Shown: positions 15,068 through 24,150, numbered from the stretch's first letter. The stretch is DNA of 64,000 nucleotides from Halolamina rubra (GCF_000739555.1 NZ_BBJN01000029.1:36789-100788), one strand, 5' to 3'. A program made the numbers and translations. The notes: generated from the sequence alone by a model not told the origin.

Positions 15068-15778
15068 TCAGGCGTCGCCGTCTTCCGAGACCAGCCGCCA
15101 CGAGTCGCCATCGCGTTCGAGGTAGCCGCGGTGGACCATCTCCTCGAGCACCTCCTCCAGCCGGTCCGGCTGGGCGATCTCCATCTCGATCCGGTTGATC
15201 CCGTGGTGCTCCGCGAGCAGGCCGCGGATCTCCTCCTCGTCGAACGTCTCGCCGCCGTCCTCCTGGGCCATCGCGCCGGAGATCAGGTCGACCATGTCCT
15301 CGATGAAGTTCCACGGGTACACCATCCACGTCCACTCCGAGAGGTACTCACCGACGTAATCGGGCTCGAACTCGGAGGTGCCCAGCAGCTGGAGCGTCGC
15401 GGTCCGCACGGTGCCGGGGTTGCGGTCCCGGACGTACTCGTCGGCGCGCTCGATCGACCCGCCGGTGTCGGCGATGTCGTCGATGATCAGCACGTCCTTC
15501 CCCTCGACGCTGCCCTCCGGCATCGGGTAGCGCACCTCGGCGCTGTCGGACTTCTCGGCGGTGCCGACGTAGTGCTCCATCTTCAGGCTCGCGAGGTCGT
15601 CGAGGCCCAGGAAGTCACAGATGCACCGCCCGGCGAACCAGCCCCCGCGGGCCAGCGCGACGACGACGTCCGGCTCGAACTCGTCGTCGCGTACCTCCTC
15701 CGCCACGTCCCGGCAGAGCCCGTAGATGTACTCCCAGTCGGTGATCGTGCAGTCGAAATCCTCGGGGAGGTCGCTCAT
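15068..15778 (-). CDS. Phosphoribosyltransferase with C-terminal winged-helix-like extension
   Basis: Protein of 236 aa. The type I PRT fold holds the PRPP loop VLIIDDIADTGGSIE and an upstream VVVALARGGWFAGRCICDFL strand-loop, close to archaeal xanthine/guanine-type or COG2236 enzymes that convert a base plus PRPP to a nucleotide. Residues from about 180 (EEEIRGLLAEHHGINRIEME then LEEMVHRGYLERDGDSWRLV) look like a winged helix, suggesting a regulatory or DNA-binding role beyond catalysis. The TATA-like CCCTTAACTG sits about 27 nt upstream. The frameshifted GATase lies immediately downstream on the same strand. Confidence 0.85.
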   Translation of the reverse strand: MSDLPEDFDCTITDWEYIYGLCRDVAEEVRDDEFEPDVVVALARGGWFAGRCICDFLGLDDLASLKMEHYVGTAEKSDSAEVRYPMPEGSVEGKDVLIIDDIADTGGSIERADEYVRDRNPGTVRTATLQLLGTSEFEPDYVGEYLSEWTWMVYPWNFIEDMVDLISGAMAQEDGGETFDEEEIRGLLAEHHGINRIEMEIAQPDRLEEVLEEMVHRGYLERDGDSWRLVSEDGDA

Positions 15779-15884
15779 CGGTGGAAACGTGCGGGCGGCC
15801 GGCAGTTAAGGGTTCAGAACCCCGAACGGGGTCGGCGACCGTCCGACCCCTCCCTTTTGCGTCATCGAGGGAACAGGGGAACAG

Positions 15885-16706
15885 ATGCTGGAGTTGGAGC
15901 ACGGCTTCCGGGTCGCCGACGTGCACACGCGACTCGACCCGGACGAGGAGGCCGTCGCCGTCCGGGGCCGACAGGTCTCTCCCGAACGACTGGAGCGGGA
16001 GATGCACCAGGCCGGCGTGGAGCGCGCGGCGGCCTCGCCCGGCCGCACGCCACGGGGCGAGGGGTACCTCCGGGCGAACAACGCGGTCGCCCGCCTGAGC
16101 GTCGATCGCCCGCTGCTGGCGTTCGCCCGCCTCGGCGGCCCCCGGCACGTCAGCCGTGTCGTCGGGCCGCTCGTCAACCCGGTCAAACGGGCGAAGTCCC
16201 ACCACACCACCGCCGGCGACGTGGAGCAGTACGCCTACGACGATCGCTACCACGGGTTCACGCTCGACCCGGCCCACGACGGGCTGCCGACCGAGGCGGT
16301 GATCGACCAGCTCGCCGCCGTCGGCGACCCCGTGCTCGTCCACGCCGGCGAGGACTGCCCGCCCCGCGCGGTCGCCGACACGCTGCTCGACCGTGGGTTC
16401 CCGGTCGTGCTCACCTCCTTCGGCGGCTACCCGCTGAACGAGAGCCTGATGGAGTCGGCGCTCGCGCTGCTCGAGACGTCCGACGAACTCTACCTCGACA
16501 CCGCCTACGTCCCGGACCGGGACATCCTGGAGCAGGGGCTGCTCGAACACCCCGACCGGATCCTGTTCGGCAGCGGGGCGCCGTCGATCCACCCCAACGT
16601 GGGCGTCATGGAGATCCTCACCCTCGACGTCTCCGAGGACGCGATGCGCCGGGCGTTCACCAAGAACCCGGCCCGGGTCGTGCCGGGGCTGCTCCCGGAC
16701 CTCTGA
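15885..16706 (+). CDS. Amidohydrolase-fold protein lacking key metal ligands
   Basis: TIM-barrel protein of 273 aa related to TatD/amidohydrolase proteins. Strand 1 reads FRVADVHTRLDP, where the usual HxH metal motif has lost its second His. PVLVHAGEDCPP keeps a His. The C-terminal RILFGSGAPSIHP has Gly where active members have Asp (GSD). With two of the classic ligands gone it is probably not a standard metallohydrolase; binding or a changed mechanism is possible. The ATG at 15885 begins the first strand. It is divergent from the phosphoribosyltransferase gene. Confidence 0.75.
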   Translation: MLELEHGFRVADVHTRLDPDEEAVAVRGRQVSPERLEREMHQAGVERAAASPGRTPRGEGYLRANNAVARLSVDRPLLAFARLGGPRHVSRVVGPLVNPVKRAKSHHTTAGDVEQYAYDDRYHGFTLDPAHDGLPTEAVIDQLAAVGDPVLVHAGEDCPPRAVADTLLDRGFPVVLTSFGGYPLNESLMESALALLETSDELYLDTAYVPDRDILEQGLLEHPDRILFGSGAPSIHPNVGVMEILTLDVSEDAMRRAFTKNPARVVPGLLPDL

Positions 16707-16713
16707 GCGCCAC

Positions 16714-17172
16714 TCACGCGTCGGCGGTCGCGCTGTAGACGACGCCCAGCACCGTGCCGTAGACGAGGTGCCAGAGCAGCGGCGCCAGCACGTCGCTGCT
16801 CGCCGCCGCGGCCGGCGACCCGACGGCCGCGAGCCACACCGGCAGCACCAGCAGGATCAGGACGCCCCAGGTGACGACCCCCCAGAACGCGCCGGCGGCG
16901 ACGGTTTCGAGCGGCGACTCGACGCCGACGGCGCCGACGAGCGCGGCGAAGGCGACGCCGAGGACTGCGCCGTGGGAGAGGTGGATCGCCAGCCCGACGC
17001 CGACGCGCTCGGGCGGCGCGAGCCCGTACAGCGACGGGATCGCCGTCGAGAGCGTCGCCGGATCCGTCGCGAGCATCAGCGAGGCCATCGCGGCGGCGCC
17101 GACGATCCCGCCGGTGACGCCGGCCGTCCAGTCGCCGGCGGGGAGCCGCTCCGCGGGTGCAGTCGTGGACAC
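16714..17172 (-). CDS. Hypothetical integral membrane protein, about 152 aa
   Basis: Four hydrophobic segments (TGGIVGAAAMASLMLA, AIHLSHGAVLGVAFAALVGA, FWGVVTWGVLILLVLPVWLA, LLWHLVYGTVLGVVYSA). Pro- and Gly-rich helices and HLSHG and WHLVYG histidines are visible. It resembles a group of haloarchaeal four-helix membrane proteins often mislabelled as histidine kinases. The GTG at 17172 is the likely start; a TTG at 17199 would add nine residues. The function is unknown. It is convergent with the amidohydrolase-like gene. Confidence 0.75.
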   Translation of the reverse strand: MSTTAPAERLPAGDWTAGVTGGIVGAAAMASLMLATDPATLSTAIPSLYGLAPPERVGVGLAIHLSHGAVLGVAFAALVGAVGVESPLETVAAGAFWGVVTWGVLILLVLPVWLAAVGSPAAAASSDVLAPLLWHLVYGTVLGVVYSATADA

Positions 17173-17262
17173 GTCAGAGAAATGTCGTTCCCGACCCAAG
17201 GCTGTATGGGGACGGTAGGTGCAGGTTGTGACCCAGTTCGCGACACGGCGCTCCCGCGGCGG

Positions 17263-18174
17263 CTACTCCCGCCGGTCGTACGTCGCCACCGCGCGCTCTT
17301 TCTCGACGGCGAGCCCGTAGGGGTTGCGCGTGTCGCTGCGGTCGCGGGCGCGGGCGACCAGCCCGTCGGCGCTCCCCCGGAGGATCCCGCCGATCACCTC
17401 CCGGCCGTGACCGAACCACGCCGAGGGGCTCCCCTCCCCCCGGAGCACGGCCCGCGCGGCGTCGGCGGCGTCGCCCGAGGCGTGGGCGAGCGTGCGCCGG
17501 GCGACGGTCGGCCGCGGGCCGTAGTTCTTCGTCAGCCGGTAGCTGAGCGAGCGGTACTTCCAGTTCCGGTGCTGCTCGTCCGGCCCGTGGGGGCCGGGCC
17601 CGTCGCCCTCGTCGGCCTCCCGGTCCGTCGCCATCGCGTCGCGCCAGGCGACGTCGTAGCCCGCGCCGGCGAGGCGGTGGGCGGCGTCGCGGGCGCCGCC
17701 GGTCCGGAGGTACTCGTCGAACCCGTCGAGCGTGTCCCGCAGCGTCGCGGCCCGGAACGCGACGTTGTCGCCGTTGAAGTAGCTCACGTCCCGGCCCGCG
17801 ATCCGCCGGCGTTCGAGGCCGTCGTCGTCGTCGCCGCGGGGGACTGGCCCCGTGACCGCGCTGGCGGCCGCGAGGCCGTCCCGGACGGCGTCGACCCAGC
17901 CCTCGGCGATCCGGAGGTCGAAGCCGAGCAGCGCGATCGCGTCGCCGCTGGCGGCGGCGACGCCCGCGTTCCGGGCGACGTTGATACAGCGGTCGGCGAC
18001 CTCGACGAGCACGTCCACGTCGGTGCGCTCCCGCACCATCCCGGTGGTGCCGTCGGCGGAGGGGCCGTTGACGACGACGACCTCCGCGGCTGGCGCACGC
18101 GCGGCCAGCGAGTCGAGGCTGGCCGCGAGCCGGTCCCGTCCGTTGAGCGTCGGGACCACGACCGAGAGATCCAT
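17263..18174 (-). CDS. Glycosyltransferase family 2
   Basis: GT-A fold protein of 303 aa. The N-terminus MDLSVVVPTLNGRDRLAASL and VVVVNGPSADGT are the nucleotide-sugar binding strand. NVARNAGVAAASGDAIALLG ends in GFDLR, where the DxD-like acidic residue would sit. FDEYLRTGGARDAAHRLAGA is the usual GT2 acceptor/base region. There is no transmembrane anchor, so it acts in the cytoplasm or at the inner face. A TATA-like TTTTTAACC about 28 nt upstream supports the ATG at 18174. The sugar and acceptor are not predictable. Confidence 0.87.
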   Translation of the reverse strand: MDLSVVVPTLNGRDRLAASLDSLAARAPAAEVVVVNGPSADGTTGMVRERTDVDVLVEVADRCINVARNAGVAAASGDAIALLGFDLRIAEGWVDAVRDGLAAASAVTGPVPRGDDDDGLERRRIAGRDVSYFNGDNVAFRAATLRDTLDGFDEYLRTGGARDAAHRLAGAGYDVAWRDAMATDREADEGDGPGPHGPDEQHRNWKYRSLSYRLTKNYGPRPTVARRTLAHASGDAADAARAVLRGEGSPSAWFGHGREVIGGILRGSADGLVARARDRSDTRNPYGLAVEKERAVATYDRRE

Positions 18175-18261
18175 ACTCCCCCTTCATCCGTCCGAGGGTT
18201 AAAAACGTGGTCGCCCAGACCGGGGCCAACGCTTACTTCGGCCCCGCGCCATCCCCGAAAC

Positions 18262-18654
18262 GTGATACCTGAGTCTCACGTCGACGTGTTCGAGTCCGAG
18301 TCGTTCGCCCACCTCGCGACGATCATGCCCAACGGGATGCCCCACGTCACGCCGGTGTGGGTCGACCACGAGAACCGGGAGTACGTGCTGGTCAACACCG
18401 CCCGCGGCCGGCGGAAGGAGAAGAACGTGCGCAACGAGCCGATTGTCGGCCTCTCGGTCTGTGACCCCGAGGACCCCTACCGGTACGTCTCGGTCCAGGG
18501 CGAGGCCGAACTCACCGAGGAGGGCGCGAAAGCACACATCGACGAGCTCGCCCAGCGCTACTTTGACGTGGAGGAGTACCCACACCACGGCGAGGAGAGC
18601 GGGCCGCGGGTGCTGATCAAGATCCCGACCGAGCGGATCATGACCAGCGGGTGA
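18262..18654 (+). CDS. PPOX-class F420-dependent oxidoreductase / pyridoxamine 5'-phosphate oxidase-like protein
   Basis: Split-barrel flavin or F420-binding protein of 130 aa: HLATIMPNGMPHVTPVWVDH and the strand EYVLVNTARGRRKEKNVRNE are classic for TIGR03618-like F420-dependent enzymes. It ends VLIKIPTERIMTSG. The expected role is reduction of an organic substrate with F420H2 or FMN binding. The GTG at 18262 is 28 nt after a TATA-like CTTACTT, so it is leaderless. It is an independent gene divergent from the glycosyltransferase. Confidence 0.87.
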   Translation: MIPESHVDVFESESFAHLATIMPNGMPHVTPVWVDHENREYVLVNTARGRRKEKNVRNEPIVGLSVCDPEDPYRYVSVQGEAELTEEGAKAHIDELAQRYFDVEEYPHHGEESGPRVLIKIPTERIMTSG

Positions 18655-18712
18655 GCGACGGCCGCGGCGGCGACGCGTCTCGCCGGCGTCGGCGCCTTCG
18701 CCAAGCAGTACG

Positions 18713-18719
18713 GTTTTAG
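18713..18719 (+). promoter_or_regulatory. TATA box deciding the methyltransferase start
   Basis: GTTTTAG centred 29 nt before a GTG at 18745 but only 14 nt before the alternative GTG at 18730. This supports a leaderless start at 18745. Confidence 0.55.
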
Positions 18720-18744
18720 TGTTCGGCACGTGACTCCCGGTAGC

Positions 18745-19452
18745 GTGAAGGGAAAGGAGTGGTACCAGGCCGACGACGTCGCCGAGGAGTACGACGCCAA
18801 GCGGTTCTCCCGCGGCGGCCGCCTGATCGACCGCCGGGAGAAGCAGGCGGTGCTCGACGCCGTCGGACCCGTCGAGGACCGGGACGTGCTGGAGATCGCC
18901 TGCGGCACCGGCCGGTTCACGGTGATGTTGGCCGAACGCGGCGCGAACATCGTCGGGCTGGACATCTCCGACGCGATGCTGGCCCAGGGCCGCGAGAAGG
19001 CCCGACAGGCCGGCGTCGACGACCGCGTGGAGTTCATGCGCGGCGACGCCGCCCGGCTCCCGTTCCCCGACGACCACTTCGACGCGGTGGTCGCGATGCG
19101 CTTTTTCCACCTCGCGCCCACCCCCCGGAAGTTCATGGCGGAGATGGCCCGCGTCTCCGAGGAGCAGGTGTTCTTCGACACGTTCAACGACTTCAGCACC
19201 CGCGTGCTGTACAACCGCCTGCTGCCGATGGGCTCACACCTCTACGGCCGCGACGAGGTCGCGGAGCTGGTCGGCTCGGCGGGGCTGGAGCTCGCCGACG
19301 CGGAGCACGACTTCGTGCTCCCCTACGGGTTCTACCGGAAGATCCCCGACGCGATGGCGGGGCAGTTCCGGAAGCTGGACACGGCGATCGGAAGCTCGCC
19401 GCTGGGCGAGAAGCTCTGCTCGGTCTCCTGGTGGAACGCCCGGGTCGAGTAG
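18745..19452 (+). CDS. Class I SAM-dependent methyltransferase
   Basis: Methyltransferase of 235 aa. Motif I is VLEIACGTGRFTVML, followed by NIVGLDISDAMLAQGREKAR (acidic residue for the ribose), motif II RLPFPDDHFDAVVAMRFFHL and the post-II RVLYNRLLPMGSHLYG. UbiE/COQ5-like proteins share this arrangement. The substrate is unknown. GTG 18745 is preferred; GTG 18730 would add five residues. It is convergent with the TRAM gene, which ends at the next base. Confidence 0.87.
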   Translation: MKGKEWYQADDVAEEYDAKRFSRGGRLIDRREKQAVLDAVGPVEDRDVLEIACGTGRFTVMLAERGANIVGLDISDAMLAQGREKARQAGVDDRVEFMRGDAARLPFPDDHFDAVVAMRFFHLAPTPRKFMAEMARVSEEQVFFDTFNDFSTRVLYNRLLPMGSHLYGRDEVAELVGSAGLELADAEHDFVLPYGFYRKIPDAMAGQFRKLDTAIGSSPLGEKLCSVSWWNARVE

Positions 19453-19860
19453 CTACTCCTCGATGATCTCCCCGACGGCGAAGTTCGACTTCACCTCGGA
19501 GACCTCGATCTTCACTCGCTCGCCCACGTCGGCGCCGGGGACGATGATCACGTACCCCCGCTCGACGCGGGCGATCCCGTCGCCCTGCTTGCCGATGTCC
19601 TCGACCTCGACGTAGCGCACCTCGCCTTTCTCGACCGGTGGCTGGGGCTCGCCCTCGCCGCCCGTGCGCTGGGAGGTCGAGTTCGTCGCGGCGGCGGCGC
19701 CGTCGTCGCCGTCCCCGTCGATCAGGGCGACGCGGTAGGTGTCGCCCGACTCGAGCGAGCCGCGCTCGATCTCCCGTTTGGGTACTTCGACGACGTACCG
19801 GTCGCCTTCCTCGCGGACAGTAGCACTGAACAGACAGAGTAGTTCGTCGGAGATCTCCAT
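19453..19860 (-). CDS. TRAM domain protein, 135 aa
   Basis: The N-terminal beta-rich region MEISDELLCLFSATVREEGD precedes a Ser/Thr/Gly-rich linker. The TRAM fold is at about residues 78-135 (KGEVRYVEVEDIGKQGDGIARVE, then GYVIIVPGADVGERVKIEVSEV). TRAM proteins bind RNA. The N-terminal domain is common in haloarchaeal TRAM proteins but its role is unknown. A TATA-like CATATTACGG about 37 nt before the ATG gives a short leader. Unlike the TRAM protein at 4359, it lacks the cysteine cluster. Confidence 0.87.
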   Translation of the reverse strand: MEISDELLCLFSATVREEGDRYVVEVPKREIERGSLESGDTYRVALIDGDGDDGAAAATNSTSQRTGGEGEPQPPVEKGEVRYVEVEDIGKQGDGIARVERGYVIIVPGADVGERVKIEVSEVKSNFAVGEIIEE

Positions 19861-19933
19861 AGCTGAGACTCGACTACGACCAGTCGGGCCTCCGTAATAT
19901 GTGTACCGCTCTCACGGGCGGGTGAACTCGCGT

Positions 19934-20614
19934 TCACTCGGCCCGCTCGATCGGGGTTCCGTCCGCGCGTTTCGCGCCCTCGGAGTCGTGAACGACCACC
20001 TCGCCATCGTCGGCGTCGACGGGCTCGTAGGCGTCCCGCAGCGCGATGGCCTCCTCGAGCTCGCGGATCGCGCGCTCCTTCAGCGCCGCGGCGAGCGCCT
20101 CGGCGTCCTCGCGGCTGATCTCCCGGCCCAGCCCCTCGCACTCGTGGGCGCGGACGAGCCCCTCGGCGTCGACGGGGTCGCCGGCGGGCTCGGCGGTGCC
20201 GTCGAGCGCGACGCTGAATGGGTACGTCTCACAGATCAGCGGGCGGGACTCGTGGACCGTACAGGCGCCGAGTCCGTCCTCCTCCTCGTAGAACGCGCAG
20301 TCGCCGCAGGCGTCGGTCTGCAGCGCCCACTCGAACGTCTCGCCCTCGGGGCCGTCGTCGCCCGCGGAGAGTCCGTACGGCATCGGGCGCGCCACGTCGC
20401 GCCACTCGCGGTCGGCGCCGTCGGCCCTCTGGAGCGTCCGAATCTCGTCGGGGAACACCGTCGCCGTGTGGGGCTCGGTCTCCCCCTCCTCGTCGACCTC
20501 CTTGGTACAGCAGGCGCCACAGCGCGTGCACTCGAAGCCGAGCGACTCGACGGCGTCGGCCAGCTCGGCGGTGTCGAGCCCGCGGGCGCGGTCGAGCTCG
20601 TCGTCCAGGGACAC
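19934..20614 (-). CDS. YkgJ-family cysteine cluster protein
   Basis: Protein of 226 aa from a GTG at 20614. The Cys cluster is FECTRCGACCTKEV...DACGDCAFYEEEDGLGACTVHESRPLICETYPF, the pattern of the YkgJ/Fe-S or zinc-binding family (CxxCxxCC, CxxC, C..C). There is no membrane segment. The C-terminal helical part (ISREDAEALAAALKERAIRE) and acidic tail are typical of haloarchaeal members. The family is thought to bind metal, and no enzymatic activity is established. It is in the same direction as, and 49 nt downstream of, the MBL-fold gene, possibly one unit. Confidence 0.87.
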   Translation of the reverse strand: MSLDDELDRARGLDTAELADAVESLGFECTRCGACCTKEVDEEGETEPHTATVFPDEIRTLQRADGADREWRDVARPMPYGLSAGDDGPEGETFEWALQTDACGDCAFYEEEDGLGACTVHESRPLICETYPFSVALDGTAEPAGDPVDAEGLVRAHECEGLGREISREDAEALAAALKERAIRELEEAIALRDAYEPVDADDGEVVVHDSEGAKRADGTPIERAE

Positions 20615-20663
20615 AGCCGCCTTCGGTGACCGCGGGGGAAAACGTCGTCGGCGCGCCGAGCGC

Positions 20664-21464
20664 TCACTCAGCCCGGACCCGGCCGCTGTCGGGGTCCCAC
20701 TCGACCCGGCCCTCCACGGCCAGCTTCTCGACGTGGGCCCGCACGGTCGCCCGGGCGAGGTCGCGGACCCCCGAGAGGTCCTTCTCGTAGGCGGCGTCGA
20801 CGACCGAACCGAGATCGTTCGCGCCGTCCCGGACCGCCGCGAGCACCGAGCGCTCGCGGTCGAGCCGGTGGCCGATCAGTCGGTCGAGGCTCGCCCGCGG
20901 GGTCGGCTCGTCGGCCATCGGCGGCCCGTGGCCCGGCAGCAGTCGGTCGGGAGCCCGCGCTCGGAGCCGGCGCAGCGAGGTGAGGTACGCCCGCAGGTCG
21001 CCCTCGGGCGCGCCGACGACGACGCTCCCCTCGGCGACCGCGAGGTCGCCGGCGAGCACGGAGCCGTCGCCGAGGTCGAACGCGACGTGGTCGGCGGCGT
21101 GGCCCGGCGTGTCGAGTACGGTCACCGTCCCGGAGCCGGTCTCGATCGCGCTCCCCTCGGCGATCCGGCGGTCGGGCTCGACCCCCGCCGCGTCGGCGAA
21201 GCGGTCGGGCCGGCGAGCCAGCACCTCGGCCCCGGTCTCGGCGGCGTAGTCCGCGACGGCGCCGACGTGATCCGGGTGGGTGTGCGTGACCGCGACCGCG
21301 TCGATCTCGCGCTCGGCGACGAGCGCGTCGAGCTCGTCGGTTCGGCCGGCGGGGTCGACCAGCAGCGCCGGCGAGTCGCCGACGACGTAGGCGTTGGTCG
21401 CCCCCGTCGGCGCGCGGGTGTCGACCGGCACCGAGACGCGGCCGACGGGCAGCTGTCCGCCCAT
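20664..21464 (-). CDS. MBL-fold metallo-hydrolase
   Basis: Metallo-beta-lactamase superfamily protein of 266 aa. The zinc motif THTHPDHVGAV is at about residues 60-70, with LDTPGHAADHV, VLAGDLAVAEGSVVV and LLPGHGPPM as the further ligands. The C-terminal winged-helix segment (SVVDAAYEKDLSGVRDLARA) is typical of LACTB2-like proteins, which act as hydrolases or nucleases. The start overlaps the stop of the radical SAM gene by one base, implying one operon. The substrate is unknown. Confidence 0.88.
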   Translation of the reverse strand: MGGQLPVGRVSVPVDTRAPTGATNAYVVGDSPALLVDPAGRTDELDALVAEREIDAVAVTHTHPDHVGAVADYAAETGAEVLARRPDRFADAAGVEPDRRIAEGSAIETGSGTVTVLDTPGHAADHVAFDLGDGSVLAGDLAVAEGSVVVGAPEGDLRAYLTSLRRLRARAPDRLLPGHGPPMADEPTPRASLDRLIGHRLDRERSVLAAVRDGANDLGSVVDAAYEKDLSGVRDLARATVRAHVEKLAVEGRVEWDPDSGRVRAE

Positions 21465-23185
21465 CAGTCCGCGCGACTGCCGGGCTCGAACGTTCGCGTC
21501 ACGTCCACGTCGGCGTCGCCGGCGGTCGCGAACAGCGAGAGGTCGACGTTCGCGGCGTCGGTCGCCTCCTCGACGGAGTCGTACGGCCGGGAGACGACGA
21601 TGTCGCCCGCGCGGCCGTCGCTGACGCCCGGGATCGTCGCGAGCTCGTCCATCGACGCCGCGTTCACGTCGAGGGGGTAGGGGACCCCCGTCACCGAGCG
21701 GTAGCCGTGGTCGACGATCGCCACGTCGATGGCCTGGCCGAGTTCGCGCTCGCCGGGGATCCCGACGAGCAGCGGGTAGGTGCCGAGCTGGCGGCCGAAC
21801 GTCTTGCCGTCCTCGTGGTACTCGAGATGCACGTCCGGCAGCACGGTCCCGGGCGGGACGACGCGCTGGAGCATCGGGTTGTCGACCTGTTCGCGCACCT
21901 CGCGCTTGTACGCCTGGAACTGCTCCTTGTGTTCCTTCGCGATGTCGGCGCCGGTGTCGCCCATCTCGGTGCCGGCGAACGCCATCACCTGCCGGATGTT
22001 GATCCGGCGGAGCATCAGCCCCTCGTCGTACACCTGCCGGAGGAAGCGGCGGTTGTGGTCGTACGTCTCGGGGCGCTCACCTTCGAGCCCGTGGACGAGG
22101 TTGATCCCCGGCAGGAGCTTGGGCAGGCGGTTCTCCTCGGGACGCCAGCCGCCGGCCTCGTTGACGACGCGGACGGCCTCCAGACACTCGTCGGCGGTCA
22201 CGAGCAGGTTGTTCTGCTCCTGCACGACGGGGTCCGCCGACTCGAGGCCGAACGCGGCGGTGTCGCCGGGCGTGTTGTGCTCGGCGATTATCTCGATCGC
22301 CTCCCGCGACGCCTCGGGGTAGTCCGTGATCGTCACGGGGTTCATGTTGTCGAGGTGGAGGGTCTTGAGGTCGGGGGCCACCTCCCGGATGCCGCCGTAC
22401 AGTCGCTCCAGGGCGTCGGGATTGGGCGCCTCGCCGTCGCCGCCGAACGCGAGGATGTCCGCCTGCCGGCCCAGCCGGAAGTGTTCGACGCCGTGGTTCG
22501 AGAGGCGGTCGACCTCGTCGACGACGGAGTCGGCGGTCCGGAACGCCGGGTTGCCGTACAGCGGTTCGGTACAGAACGAGCAGCGGTACGCACAGCCGCG
22601 GGAGGTCTCCATCTCCGCGATCAGGTAGTCGGGGTGGTTGGGGTGCTGCTCGACGACGAATGCGCCCTTCGAGGCCCAGCGGTCGAGTTCCTCGTTGTCG
22701 CGCATCCGGTCGTTGAACCCCTCCAGCCCGGAGTCGACGAGGTCGTACGCGGCGGCCTCGATGTCGCCCTTCGCGACGAACTCGTAGTCGAGGTCCTTGC
22801 GCTCCATCTCCTGGGCGCCGGCGTTCTCCTCGCCGACGCCGAATCGCACGGGGCCGCCGAGCAGCGTGGTTCCCTTCGCGGTCCAGGCGAGCTCCTTCAC
22901 CTCGTCGGGCTCGGCGGGCGTGCCGCCGACGTACTTCCCGGGGACGGTCATGCCGCCGACGTAGACGAACAGGTCGGCGGTCGACACGTCGCCCCACTTC
23001 ATCCGGTCCTCCCGGAGCTCGTCGATCGTGTGGTAGGTGATCTGCTCGGGGGGGACGCCGGCGTCGACGAGCGCGCCCGCGGTGAACCGGGGGTAGGTGG
23101 AGATGTACGGCGGCACCCCGAAGTGGGCCGGCTCGTCGACGTAGCCGTCGACGATGGTGACGGAGAGCGAACCGGGGTCGGTCAT
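21464..23185 (-). CDS. Radical SAM protein with N-terminal B12-like and C-terminal helix-hairpin-helix parts
   Basis: Protein of 573 aa. The radical SAM cluster motif CAYRCSFC (C198, C202, C205) binds the 4Fe-4S cluster. Residues 1-180 resemble a cobalamin-binding-like fold. The C-terminal part PLDVNAASMDELATIPGVSD then GRAGDIVVSRPYDSVEEA is a helix-hairpin-helix, a nucleic-acid binding motif. Such proteins are conserved in haloarchaea without a proven reaction; the HhH suggests an RNA or DNA substrate. It is the first gene of a unit with the MBL-fold gene. Confidence 0.88.
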   Translation of the reverse strand: MTDPGSLSVTIVDGYVDEPAHFGVPPYISTYPRFTAGALVDAGVPPEQITYHTIDELREDRMKWGDVSTADLFVYVGGMTVPGKYVGGTPAEPDEVKELAWTAKGTTLLGGPVRFGVGEENAGAQEMERKDLDYEFVAKGDIEAAAYDLVDSGLEGFNDRMRDNEELDRWASKGAFVVEQHPNHPDYLIAEMETSRGCAYRCSFCTEPLYGNPAFRTADSVVDEVDRLSNHGVEHFRLGRQADILAFGGDGEAPNPDALERLYGGIREVAPDLKTLHLDNMNPVTITDYPEASREAIEIIAEHNTPGDTAAFGLESADPVVQEQNNLLVTADECLEAVRVVNEAGGWRPEENRLPKLLPGINLVHGLEGERPETYDHNRRFLRQVYDEGLMLRRINIRQVMAFAGTEMGDTGADIAKEHKEQFQAYKREVREQVDNPMLQRVVPPGTVLPDVHLEYHEDGKTFGRQLGTYPLLVGIPGERELGQAIDVAIVDHGYRSVTGVPYPLDVNAASMDELATIPGVSDGRAGDIVVSRPYDSVEEATDAANVDLSLFATAGDADVDVTRTFEPGSRAD

Positions 23186-23247
23186 ACCGCGGTTTGTCGG
23201 CCGAGGGGTAAAACGCGTGTGGTGCGGGGCGTGAGGGGTTCAGACAC

Positions 23248-24108
23248 TCAGACGTAGATGTAGCCCTCGCGGGGGTCGTGGCGGTCGTCGTCGTACTCGA
23301 ACGCCCGCTCGACTGCCCGCAGCGTCGCCGCCGCGGCAACGACGGCGTCGAGCGCGTCGCCGCCGGTGTTCTCGATCACCGTCTCGCGGTCCGTGCCGTC
23401 GACGGCCAGGTCGGTCGCGTCGAGCAGGCCGTCGAGATTCCGCTGCCGTGCTTCCCGCTCCTCGTCGCTCCCACCCTTGTAGCTGTCGCGCTGGAGCCCC
23501 AGCCGGTTCAGCACGCCTGCCGGATACGTCTCGAGCAGCGTCACCGGCGACTCGAACGTCGTCGTCTCCATCGGCGCCACCGTCGCCGCAGCGTCGCCGC
23601 CGTCGCTGCCCCGGACGACCGGCGCGAGCACGTCCCGGACGCCGTGGAACGTGATCGTGCTCCCGACGAAGCCGTACGGCGAGCTCGCGCCGACGGGGCC
23701 GTCGGTCTCGCGTTTGAGGAACGCCCGGTCGCCGTCGGTCGCCTCGCGCGTTCGCTGTTTCCCCCACTCCTCGAACGCATCGGGGCCGGAGCAGTCGGCG
23801 GGCGGGAACGAATCGAGGAACGCCGCCCAGTCCGCCGGCGGATCGTCGACGGTGTCGGGAAGCGTCGACGGCAGGCCGAAGGAGAAGTCGAGGCCGACGG
23901 CTGCGGACTCGCGGTCGCGGAGCCAGTCGACGAGGGCGGCGTGGGTCTCGGCCTGCCCGGACACGTCGCCGTCGAGCACCGACTTCGCGGTTCCGAGCGT
24001 CTCGATCTCGAGTCCGTCCTCCGTCAGCGGGCCGCCGGCGATCCAGACGTTGCGCTCCGCGTCTCTCGCGCCGCTGAAGTCGACGCCGTAGACGAACTCG
24101 GGCTCCAT
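23248..24108 (-). CDS. DUF429 domain protein
   Basis: Protein of 286 aa with an RNase H-like fold start EFVYGVDFSGARDAERNVWI carrying a first acidic residue. AAVGLDFSFGLPSTLP and SPVTLLETYPAGVLNRLGLQ are typical of DUF429. GDALDAVVAAAATLRAVER supplies the terminal acidic residue, so the set could form an RNase H-type metal site, although activity is unproven. The ATG at 24108 is preferred to a GTG at 24117. It is upstream of the radical SAM gene with a 62-nt gap. Confidence 0.83.
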   Translation of the reverse strand: MEPEFVYGVDFSGARDAERNVWIAGGPLTEDGLEIETLGTAKSVLDGDVSGQAETHAALVDWLRDRESAAVGLDFSFGLPSTLPDTVDDPPADWAAFLDSFPPADCSGPDAFEEWGKQRTREATDGDRAFLKRETDGPVGASSPYGFVGSTITFHGVRDVLAPVVRGSDGGDAAATVAPMETTTFESPVTLLETYPAGVLNRLGLQRDSYKGGSDEEREARQRNLDGLLDATDLAVDGTDRETVIENTGGDALDAVVAAAATLRAVERAFEYDDDRHDPREGYIYV

Positions 24109-24150
24109 ACGGGCCACTCGTCCGGCGGCCGAAAAGGGGTACCGCTCGCG

